Assembly (NCBI GenBank): GCA_001872455.1
Contig: MNXJ01000004.1
Location: 1-38,882, forward strand
Direction of reading: 5' to 3'
Source of the DNA: Anaerolineae bacterium CG2_30_57_67
Lineage (GTDB): Bacteria; Chloroflexota; Anaerolineae; Anaerolineales; Villigracilaceae
DNA: 38,882 bases
In this document: positions 14,336-20,502 of the stretch, one piece after another
Position numbering within the stretch: the stretch's first letter is position 1
Layout: each line of letters starts with the position of its first letter
The notes under the pieces: generated by a model
The model's database searches: none
What the model saw: only the letters and a program-made list of their open reading frames with translations
Told to the model about the DNA's origin: nothing
Translations under genes and position numbers: made by a program

Positions 14336-14353
14336 GGTTTCTCCTTAGGTCGG

Positions 14354-14481
14354 TTTTCCAGTTCGGCGGTTATTCGGTGTTCCGGTTCGGCGGTTATCCA
14401 GCGTTCCGGTTCGGCGGTTATTCGGTGTTCCGGTTCAGCGGTTATCCAGCGTTCCGGTTTAGCGGTTATCCAGTGCTCCGG
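14354..14481. repeat. Octamer repeats in forward orientation, 24-bp higher-order unit
   Basis: Sixteen phased 8-bp units of the form TTNNNCRG. Five copies of a 24-bp triple (such as TTCGGCGG-TTATTCGG-TGTTCCGG) form a higher-order repeat between 14362 and 14481. A mirror-oriented block follows at 14493-14580. Confidence 0.8.
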
Positions 14482-14492
14482 TTGAGATAAAA

Positions 14493-14580
14493 CTGGTCAA
14501 CCGGATAACCGAATAACTGAATAACTGGATAACCGAATAACTGAATAACCGAATAACTGGTCAACCGAATAACTGGTCAA
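14493..14580. repeat. Octamer repeats in inverted orientation
   Basis: Eleven phased 8-bp units of the form CYGNNNAA (for example CCGAATAA, CTGGATAA, CTGGTCAA) are the reverse complement of the neighbouring TTNNNCRG series. The block ends 5 bp from the stop codon of the acyl-CoA dehydrogenase gene. Confidence 0.8.
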
Positions 14581-14584
14581 CTAC

Positions 14585-15847
14585 TTACCGCAACTCCGCG
14601 CCGGAATAGCCCAAAATTTGGCGGGCGACGACCAGGCGGTTGATTTGGCCGGTGCCTTCGTAGATGTCGGTAATCTTGGCGTCGCGGAACCATTTTTCCA
14701 GCAGATATTCGCGGCTGTAGCCCAGCGGCCCCATGATTTCGACCACTTTTTGCGTGATTTTGGTGACAATATCGCCCGCGCGGACTTTGCTCATGGAGGA
14801 CTCGAGCGCGTTGGATTTTTGGTTATCCGCCATCCAGACGGCTTTCAAAACCATCAGCCAGGCGCTTTTGAGCATGATTTCCATGTCAATCACATCGCGC
14901 TCGATGGCGCTCAGTTTTTGGCGCGGCAGTCCGTAGCGCACGGTGACGCCTTGTTCGGCCAATAATTTTTTAAGTTCTTCCAGCGCGGCGCGCGCCACGC
15001 CAACGCCCGTCGCCGCAACCAGCGGGCGGGTGGCGTCAAAGGTCGCCATGGCGCCTTTGAATCCGGTGGTGGTTTTTTCGACGGTGGGCGAGCCGAGCAC
15101 ATGGTCATACGGCACGCGCGCGTCCACCAGCGCAATGGCGGCGGTGTCGCTGACACGAATACCGAGTTTGTGTTCGAGTTTGGTGACGGTGACGCCCGGC
15201 GTACCGGCCTCGACGACGAAAGCGCGCATTCCGGCGCGTCCAGCGGTCGGGTCAATCGTCGCCCAGACGACGATGAATCCGGCACCAAATTTTTCATCGG
15301 GTACGAAGGATTTGTGCCCGGCGGTGACGAAAATCTTCTCGCCGTTGAGAATCCACTCGTTGGTGGCCTTGTCCAGTACGGCGGTGGCGCGAATGGCCGA
15401 GGTGTCAGAACCAGCCTGCGGCTCGGTCATGCACATGGCAGCGAAGGTCGGTTTTTCGCCGTTGAAACGCGCCAGAAATTTGGCTTTCTGTTCGGGTGAG
15501 CCAGCCGCCTGAACGGCAGCCGCGCCCAATCCGCCGCCGGGGGTAATCAGGTACATGCCAACGTCGCCCCAGGCCAGCATTTCCAGCATGGAGGCCAGCG
15601 ATTGGTAGGCAATCGGCGCGTGCTTGGGCTTAGCGGGGTCTTCTTCTTTTTTCGATTCGCGCGGGGCGAGCGAACCGGCGCCAGTGGATTTCATGGCGGT
15701 GTGCATGAATTCGATGTAGTCGTAGGGAATCTGGTGTTCGTTCTCGTCCATTTCACGCGAAACCGGGCGCATCATGTTATCGGCGACGGTTTGCAGCATG
15801 AAGCGGAAATTTACAATCGGTTTGGGGGTTTCAAATTCGATGGTCAT
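14585..15847 (-). CDS. Acyl-CoA dehydrogenase
   Basis: The 420-residue FAD enzyme oxidises acyl-CoA to trans-2-enoyl-CoA. It shows AAMCMTEPQAGSDTSA (FAD/substrate contact region), the middle beta domain with WILNGEKIFVTAGH, and a C-terminal helical domain ending in KITDIYEGTGQINRLVVAR. There Glu397 (YEGT) occupies the usual catalytic-base position, so activity is expected. Length is slightly above average because of the N-terminal part and an acidic linker (ESKKEEDPAKPKHAP). It lies in the tetR-led operon upstream of fadN and downstream of a second, unusual dehydrogenase. The AAGGAA ribosome site is followed upstream by a long octamer-repeat tract. Chain-length specificity cannot be told. Confidence 0.92.
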   Translation of the reverse strand: MTIEFETPKPIVNFRFMLQTVADNMMRPVSREMDENEHQIPYDYIEFMHTAMKSTGAGSLAPRESKKEEDPAKPKHAPIAYQSLASMLEMLAWGDVGMYLITPGGGLGAAAVQAAGSPEQKAKFLARFNGEKPTFAAMCMTEPQAGSDTSAIRATAVLDKATNEWILNGEKIFVTAGHKSFVPDEKFGAGFIVVWATIDPTAGRAGMRAFVVEAGTPGVTVTKLEHKLGIRVSDTAAIALVDARVPYDHVLGSPTVEKTTTGFKGAMATFDATRPLVAATGVGVARAALEELKKLLAEQGVTVRYGLPRQKLSAIERDVIDMEIMLKSAWLMVLKAVWMADNQKSNALESSMSKVRAGDIVTKITQKVVEIMGPLGYSREYLLEKWFRDAKITDIYEGTGQINRLVVARQILGYSGAELR

Positions 15848-15856
15848 GGAAGTTCC

Positions 15857-16024
15857 TTTTTCGGTTTTTCGGTTTTCCGGTTTTTCGGTTTTCCGGTTTT
15901 CCGGTTTTCCGGTTTTCCGGTTTTTCGGTTGGGCGGTTGGGCGGTTATTCGGTTTTTCGGTTGTCCGGTTATTCGGTTATTCGGTTGGGCGGTTGGGCGG
16001 TTGGGCGGTTGGGCGGTTGGGCGG
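15857..16024. repeat. 21-copy octamer tandem repeat TTNNNCGG
   Basis: Twenty-one consecutive 8-bp units without any phase break: nine units of TTTTYCGG type, then TTGGGCGG, TTATTCGG, TTTTTCGG and TTGTCCGG types, then five TTGGGCGG copies. It fills nearly all the space between the two acyl-CoA dehydrogenase genes and stops about 8 bp short of the ribosome-binding region of the 14585-15847 gene. Confidence 0.9.
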
Positions 16025-16038
16025 TTGAATGATTTTCG

Positions 16039-17121
16039 CTAGACGATTGCGAGGCCGGTAAAGGTGGTGAAGCCGCGCCCGTTGCGCATCCACATTTCGA
16101 CGGGATATTCGCGAATGTAGCCGTGACCGCCCAAAATTTGCACGGCGCGGTCGGTGACCATCATCACCATGTCGGCGGCGCCGGTGGAGGCCAGGTAGGC
16201 CTGCATAAAAGCATCTTCCTTACCCGCGTCCAGCATCCAGGCGGCTTCCCAAGTCAGCAGGCGCATGGCTTCGATTTCGGTCGCCATTTCGGCCAGCATG
16301 AAGGCGATGGCTTGTTTTTGAGCAATTTTGACGCCAAACGCCTGACGTTCTTTGGCGTAATCGCGGGCGTATTCGAGCGCGCCCTGCGCCACGCCCAGCG
16401 CCAAAGCGGCATTGGCGACGCGCATCGCAGCCAGCACGGGGGCAAAATCGCCAGCCAGCAAATTGGATTGGGGAATTTTCACGTCTGCGAGCGTGACGCG
16501 GTAAAGCGGCAGGGCGTTGAGGCTCATCAGTTTTTCGCGCGCCGAAACGGCCAGGCCGGGCGTATTTTTCGGGACGATGAAGCCTTTGGTGGCGCCATTC
16601 AGGTTGGCGTAAACAATCAGCGCCTCGGCAGTTTCGGCGAAAGGCACCATCGTCTTGACGCCGTTCAGCACAAAACCATCCCCTTCAGCGGCGGCGGTGG
16701 TTTTGAGGTCGTTGGGGTCGAAGTCGAAGGCGGGTTCAATCAGCGCAGCGCTGAAGGCCTGCCAGTCGGCGGCGACAATGGGTTCAATCCATTGTTTTTT
16801 CTGCTCTTCGCTGCCCGCCAGCAAAATGGGCAGCGTGAACAGGCCGGGCGTCATCACCGCCAGCGTACCGGCGAGGTCGCCCCAAGCCATGGCGTCGGCG
16901 GCGAGAACGCCGGTGACGGCAGAGCGATCTCCAAAACCGCCATAGGGCTCGGGGGTGGAAGCCTGCAAAACACCCAATTCCCAGCCTTTGCGGATGAGTT
17001 TTTGGGGCAGGCTTTTGCTCTCTTCGGCCTCGCGCCCCGCCGGGCGCAGGTCGCCTTTGGCGTAGCGGGTGACGGCGTCAATGAGCATTTGCTGTTCTTC
17101 GTTTGGTTCAAAAGAATACAT
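16039..17121 (-). CDS. Acyl-CoA dehydrogenase-like protein, catalytic glutamate replaced
   Basis: The 360-residue protein has the acyl-CoA dehydrogenase fold: N-terminal helices with YGGFG, a middle domain with FVLNGVKTMVPFAE, and a C-terminal helical domain with LGVAQGALEYARDYAKERQAFG and VQILGGHGYIREYPVEMWMRNGR. It ends FTTFTGLAIV. In active relatives the equivalent stretch is IYEGT followed by another 20 residues or more. Here the glutamate position is Thr355 and the C-terminus is short. It may use another base, act on another substrate, or form a non-equivalent subunit with the neighbouring dehydrogenase. It is the first enzyme gene after tetR. The GGAGACCCC upstream of ATG is the ribosome site. 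Confidence 0.85.
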   Translation of the reverse strand: MYSFEPNEEQQMLIDAVTRYAKGDLRPAGREAEESKSLPQKLIRKGWELGVLQASTPEPYGGFGDRSAVTGVLAADAMAWGDLAGTLAVMTPGLFTLPILLAGSEEQKKQWIEPIVAADWQAFSAALIEPAFDFDPNDLKTTAAAEGDGFVLNGVKTMVPFAETAEALIVYANLNGATKGFIVPKNTPGLAVSAREKLMSLNALPLYRVTLADVKIPQSNLLAGDFAPVLAAMRVANAALALGVAQGALEYARDYAKERQAFGVKIAQKQAIAFMLAEMATEIEAMRLLTWEAAWMLDAGKEDAFMQAYLASTGAADMVMMVTDRAVQILGGHGYIREYPVEMWMRNGRGFTTFTGLAIV

Positions 17122-17146
17122 GGGGTCTCCTTTGGGGAAAAATTGG

Positions 17147-17202
17147 TTGTCCGGTTATTCGGTTATTCGGTTGTTCGGTTGTTCGGTTGTCCAGTTGTCC
17201 GG
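17147..17202. repeat. Octamer tandem repeat between tetR and acyl-CoA dehydrogenase
   Basis: Seven phased 8-bp units (TTGTCCGG, TTATTCGG twice, TTGTTCGG twice, TTGTCCAG, TTGTCCGG) belong to the family seen at 14354-14580, 15857-16024 and 31757-31820. A heptamer block adjoins it at 17209. Confidence 0.8.
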
Positions 17203-17208
17203 TTTGCC

Positions 17209-17243
17209 ATTCATCATTCTTCATTCATCATTCTGCATTCTGC
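17209..17243. repeat. Heptamer tandem repeat ATTCNNC inside the tetR 3' end
   Basis: Five phased 7-bp units (ATTCATC, ATTCTTC, ATTCATC, ATTCTGC, ATTCTGC). The stop codon and last nine codons of tetR (residues AECRMMNEE) are encoded by the repeat, so the natural end of the regulator seems to have been replaced or extended. Confidence 0.7.
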
Positions 17244-17804
17244 CTTCGCCTTGATTCCATTCAAAAACATACTGGCAAACTGGTCGGCGATTTGTTCGGG
17301 GGAGAGCGAGCCGTTCGGACGGTACCAGGTAATCGTCCAGTTGAGTACGCCCAGCAAGCCGCGCACCGCCATGGGGATGTCGGCACAGGCGAAAACGCCG
17401 GAGGTGACTCCTTCTTGAATCAAATCGCGCCACATTTGCTCCAGGTTGTCGCGGAGCGGAATGTGACGCGCGTGTAGCTCAGGCGGCAGCGAGCGATGTT
17501 CCATCAGCAAAACAGCGGTCACGTCCAGGTTGGAGGTCATCACCTGCAGGTAGGAGCGCATCGCCAGACGCAGTTTTTCATCCGCGGGGACGGTTTGCTC
17601 CATCACCAGGCGCATGCCATCGGTGAGCAAAAACAGGGCGCGGTCGAGCAGTTCCACCAGCAATTCCTGCTTGCTGGAGACATGGTGATAGAGACTGGCT
17701 TTTTGCAGGTTGACGGCTTCGGCAATGTCGGCCATCGAAGCGCCATGAAACCCCTTTTGGCGAAAAACTAACGCGGCGGCTTCCAAAATATCATCACGAG
17801 TCAT
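17214..17804 (-). CDS. TetR-family transcriptional regulator of the beta-oxidation operon
   Basis: The 196-residue protein has the TetR N-terminal DNA-binding domain: ILEAAALVFRQKGFHGASM, DIAEAVNLQKASLYHHVSSK and the following helix 4 leader (about residues 5-50). The all-helical ligand domain follows and ends GVLNWTITWYRPNGSLSPEQIADQF. It is the first gene of the operon and directly follows a perfect palindrome at 17811-17834 overlapping the expected transcription start, so autorepression is likely. Acyl-CoA or a fatty acid is a reasonable inducer, by analogy with TetR-type FadR/FabR-like regulators; this is inference. The final nine residues come from a heptamer repeat and are probably not functional. 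Confidence 0.9.
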   Translation of the reverse strand: MTRDDILEAAALVFRQKGFHGASMADIAEAVNLQKASLYHHVSSKQELLVELLDRALFLLTDGMRLVMEQTVPADEKLRLAMRSYLQVMTSNLDVTAVLLMEHRSLPPELHARHIPLRDNLEQMWRDLIQEGVTSGVFACADIPMAVRGLLGVLNWTITWYRPNGSLSPEQIADQFASMFLNGIKAKAECRMMNEE

Positions 17805-17810
17805 ACGTTC

Positions 17811-17834
17811 TCCCTACCGAACGGTCGGTAGGGA
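17811..17834. promoter_or_regulatory. TetR-type operator palindrome
   Basis: A perfect 10-bp inverted repeat (TCCCTACCGA and TCGGTAGGGA) has a 4-bp centre ACGG. The core ACCGAACGGTCGGT is of the kind bound by many TetR-family repressors. It lies between the -10 box and the tetR start codon. Confidence 0.85.
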
Positions 17835-17835
17835 T

Positions 17836-17864
17836 AGTGTATCAAAAACATGTGGGAGAGTCAA
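17836..17864 (-). promoter_or_regulatory. Sigma-70-type promoter of tetR/beta-oxidation operon
   Basis: On the minus strand TTGACT (complement of 17859-17864) and TACACT (complement of 17836-17841) are separated by exactly 17 bp. The predicted start point falls within the adjoining operator. Confidence 0.75.
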
Positions 17865-17873
17865 GAGGAAGTT

Positions 17874-19208
17874 TTATTTTTTGTGGGAAAATTTTGCCCG
17901 TAAAAACGTGGCGGTTCTGCTGACCATATCGGCGAAACCCAGGCGCGATTGTGTCAGTGGGTCTTGAACACGCCACTGTCCCGGCTCAGCTACGGCATAG
18001 AGAAATCCGCTGACGCGAAACCAGAAAACAATCATGCGATAGGCCGGCATAAACGGCAAAATCCAAAAATCGGCGCGCAGGCGAACGCGCGCCGAGGCGT
18101 CCACCCCATTCCATGAGACGAAAAACCAGAGCGCATCCACCAACAGATAAAAGATGTAGATGATGAAAAGAGCGGTAAAAATGAAAGCAACCGGATAGCC
18201 AAATAAAATCAAAATAGGCATAAAAAACGTCCAGACCAGGCGGGTAAATGCCAACGTGTGGTCAATCAACAAAACGCGCGAGGGTGTAAATCCATACGGT
18301 TTCCAGACAGATGCCTGCATCAGGCCAACATGCCGGGCGCTGACTTCAACCTGTCCGCGCTGCCAGCGCACGCGCTGCGCGTACAGCGCCGCCAGCGACT
18401 CAATCGGATGAACGTAGGCAATTGCCTCGGTGACGCAGATAATGCGGTATTTGCTAAATTTTTCGTACAGGTGAAAGGTCATGTCGGTATCTTCGGTGAC
18501 GGTTTCCTGCCCGTACAGGTTGGTTTGCACCAAAATATCGCGCCGAAAAACCGAAAACGCGCCCGAAAGGGTGTAAAGGTTTTTAAGAATGGATTGATGC
18601 GCCCGGCCAATGTGATAAGCCGTCAGGTATTCAAAATACTCACAGCGGGTGAGCACCTGATTGAGCCACGGAGCGTCAGCGGCGACCGGGAGAACATGAA
18701 TCGCGCCGGTAGCGGCGGCGACATCCGGATGAGACTCAAACGCCTCCACCACACGGCGAATCGCCTCGGGGCTGACGACTACGTCGCTGTCAATGTTGAA
18801 AACATAATTTCCACGCACCATGTGAATGCCCGCGTTGAGCGCCCAAGCTTTGCCCTGATTGACAACCGACATCCAGCGCACATTCAGACCATATTTCCCT
18901 TGAATTTCGTTGAAAACGCCAAAAGAATGGTCTGTGCTGCCGTTGTTGACAACGAACACTTCCATCTTCTCCAACGGATACTCTTGCCTGGCAATCGACT
19001 CAAGGCAAGCGCGCAGCGTTTCCTGGCTGTTGTAAACGGGGATGATGATACTGATGATGGGAAAGTAGACAAGGGAAGCAGGTTTGCGGGCACGCAATCG
19101 CAACCAAAAAACCGTCACCAGGCTGACGAGGGTATCGGTTCCATCCACCGCCAGCGGAATCAACAGCCAGACACCCCAAAAAACGACAAAAGCCCAAAAA
19201 GCGCTCAT
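17874..19208 (-). CDS. Membrane GT2 glycosyltransferase, exosortase-G-associated type
   Basis: The 444-residue family-2 glycosyltransferase is of the processive (cellulose-synthase-like) kind. A membrane helix lies at about 5-36, and the GT-A domain begins at IISIIIPVYN (51-60). The DxD is D140-S141-D142 in FNIDSDVV, the acceptor/base region is VTEDTD (E239-D242) and QRVRW is at 278-282. Two or more C-terminal helices lie around 320-375. I chose the ATG at 19208 because it overlaps the exosortase stop by four bases; an upstream frame extension is shadow. Similar enzymes accompany XrtG in Gram-positive bacteria (family TIGR03111, recalled from memory). It may make the glycan or lipid-linked anchor used by the module. 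Confidence 0.85.
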   Translation of the reverse strand: MSAFWAFVVFWGVWLLIPLAVDGTDTLVSLVTVFWLRLRARKPASLVYFPIISIIIPVYNSQETLRACLESIARQEYPLEKMEVFVVNNGSTDHSFGVFNEIQGKYGLNVRWMSVVNQGKAWALNAGIHMVRGNYVFNIDSDVVVSPEAIRRVVEAFESHPDVAAATGAIHVLPVAADAPWLNQVLTRCEYFEYLTAYHIGRAHQSILKNLYTLSGAFSVFRRDILVQTNLYGQETVTEDTDMTFHLYEKFSKYRIICVTEAIAYVHPIESLAALYAQRVRWQRGQVEVSARHVGLMQASVWKPYGFTPSRVLLIDHTLAFTRLVWTFFMPILILFGYPVAFIFTALFIIYIFYLLVDALWFFVSWNGVDASARVRLRADFWILPFMPAYRMIVFWFRVSGFLYAVAEPGQWRVQDPLTQSRLGFADMVSRTATFLRAKFSHKK

Positions 19209-19816
19209 CGTTTTTCTAAACTCTGGCGGCGCAACAACCCGGCCACCTGATAAATGGTGGGACGCGTGATGAGAAACCAATAAATGGCAACCGTCATCCC
19301 AAAGAAAGCCGCTTTTGCCAGAAAAGTGTGCGCTATGACCAGCACCGGCTTTCCCAGCCAGTGCAAGAGAACCACGATAATCATCAGCCGCAGAATGTTG
19401 GCGCCCCAGGTCATAAACAGCCCGGCCAGCACGCTGAAAATGCGCCGCCCCCAACTCCAGCCGGGGTAAAACATCACCAGGCTGACCACAACAATGCTTT
19501 CCAACATGCCGGAAGATTCCACCCCGATTTGCAGAACCGTCCAGCCCACATTTTGGGTGATGACCAATACCATCAACAAGCCGGGGGCATTTTTAAAAAT
19601 TTGGGTGGCGATGCCCAAAAAACCGGCAAATTGACTGACCGAAAACGCTACCAACTGCGCCAGTAAATCTTGAAATAGAAAAGTATTGGCGAACGCCACC
19701 AGCCAATAGGCCGAGCCAATCGCCGCCAGCGCGTAATAAGGCAACCAGATGCGATAGACGCGGAAGAAAATCACCGCCGCCAGCCATAAGATAAAGAGCA
19801 ACAGAATCCAAATCAT
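19205..19816 (-). CDS. xrtG: XrtG-like exosortase family protein with Ser in place of the catalytic Cys
   Basis: The 203-residue, multi-helix inner-membrane protein resembles the exosortase/archaeosortase family, the transpeptidase-like enzymes thought to cleave and anchor proteins by a C-terminal signal. The downstream pair of active-site residues is present: Arg143 in ANILRLMIIVVLLHW and His163 in IAHTFLAKAAFFG. The motif that normally carries the catalytic Cys reads VESSGMLES, so Ser101 lies where ECSG would put Cys (DNA TCT). Gene order and overlaps link it to a GT2 enzyme and PTPS-related proteins, as in known XrtG loci. It could be active with Ser, or have lost cleavage and retain only binding. 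The assignment rests on my motif reading and neighbours. Confidence 0.75.
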   Translation of the reverse strand: MIWILLLFILWLAAVIFFRVYRIWLPYYALAAIGSAYWLVAFANTFLFQDLLAQLVAFSVSQFAGFLGIATQIFKNAPGLLMVLVITQNVGWTVLQIGVESSGMLESIVVVSLVMFYPGWSWGRRIFSVLAGLFMTWGANILRLMIIVVLLHWLGKPVLVIAHTFLAKAAFFGMTVAIYWFLITRPTIYQVAGLLRRQSLEKR

Positions 19817-20502
19817 GCTCTCATTTTATCTTGCCTTTGGCGCAAACGCGCCATCCAAATTACCGCGGCCAGCAGAATTGCGCCCAGCAAGCCCCAGCCC
19901 AACGCGCTGGCCGGACTCCACTGCACGGGCGTATCCAATACATCCGAAATAGCGCCGTTTTCATTTTCTTCCGGGTCAACCGTCAGACCAATGTTGATGG
20001 TTTGGCCGGGGGTCATGCCCAGCAGGCCCATCGGCACGCCCCATTCCACCTTTTCGCCGCCTTCGCGCTCACTCTCGCCATAATCAACATTGTTGGCGAT
20101 TTGAGCGATAAATTGATTGGTGCCGGTGTAAACAGTCACGTCCACTTTGGAATTGTTGTTTTTGGGGTCGTAGGTGACTTTTACCAGCCGGTCGGTCGGC
20201 TCGTTGAAGATACCGTTGTTGTTCATGTCAAAACTTTGCCAGATGATGATTTGCTGGTCAGACGGCAGGCGCTCCAGCATAAAAAACAAAGTGCTGACGC
20301 CGGGGTTGGTGGCAAAATAAAACTTGGTAAAGTCAGTTCCCTGGCTGCCGTCGCCGGTCGGGTCGGTGACGTACGCCTGACCAGCCCAGTCATTAAACAG
20401 GCTGTCCAGCACAATCAACCCGGCGGCGCGCACCGGCAGAATCGTCAGGGTGGACAGCGCCAAGGCCAGCGCCAACGACCAGCGCCATCGGTTTTTTTTC
20501 AT
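19813..20502 (-). CDS. Secreted CBM9-like protein with C-terminal membrane anchor; candidate exosortase substrate
   Basis: The 229-residue protein starts with a signal peptide (MKKNRWRWSLALALALSTL, cleavage near VRAAG at about 26). The exported part begins DSLFNDWAGQAYVTDPTGDG and contains YFATNPGVSTLFFMLER, a pattern seen in CBM9/DOMON-like beta-sandwich domains, plus DMNNNGIFNEPTD, which looks like a calcium-binding loop. The C-terminus has WSPASALGW, a hydrophobic helix (about 198-218) and the basic tail RLRQRQDKMR, the tripartite plan of exosortase sorting signals. It overlaps both neighbours by four bases. No PEP motif is present. It might simply be a bitopic membrane protein; anchoring by the adjacent XrtG-like protein is inferred. 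Confidence 0.7.
   Translation of the reverse strand: MKKNRWRWSLALALALSTLTILPVRAAGLIVLDSLFNDWAGQAYVTDPTGDGSQGTDFTKFYFATNPGVSTLFFMLERLPSDQQIIIWQSFDMNNNGIFNEPTDRLVKVTYDPKNNNSKVDVTVYTGTNQFIAQIANNVDYGESEREGGEKVEWGVPMGLLGMTPGQTINIGLTVDPEENENGAISDVLDTPVQWSPASALGWGLLGAILLAAVIWMARLRQRQDKMRA

Noticed and set aside
14354-16024. CRISPR array
   Set aside because: The repeat units are only 8 bp, contiguous and without spacers.
15602-16042. Plus-strand frames running through the octamer repeats (repeated FGFSVFRFSG-like peptides)
   Set aside because: They stay open only because TTNNNCGG units contain no stop codon in that orientation; there is no start signal or conserved domain.
19208-19454. N-terminal extension of the glycosyltransferase to 19454
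   Set aside because: It overlaps the exosortase-like gene out of frame, its translation is His/Arg-rich, and the ATGA overlap at 19205-19208 gives the natural start.
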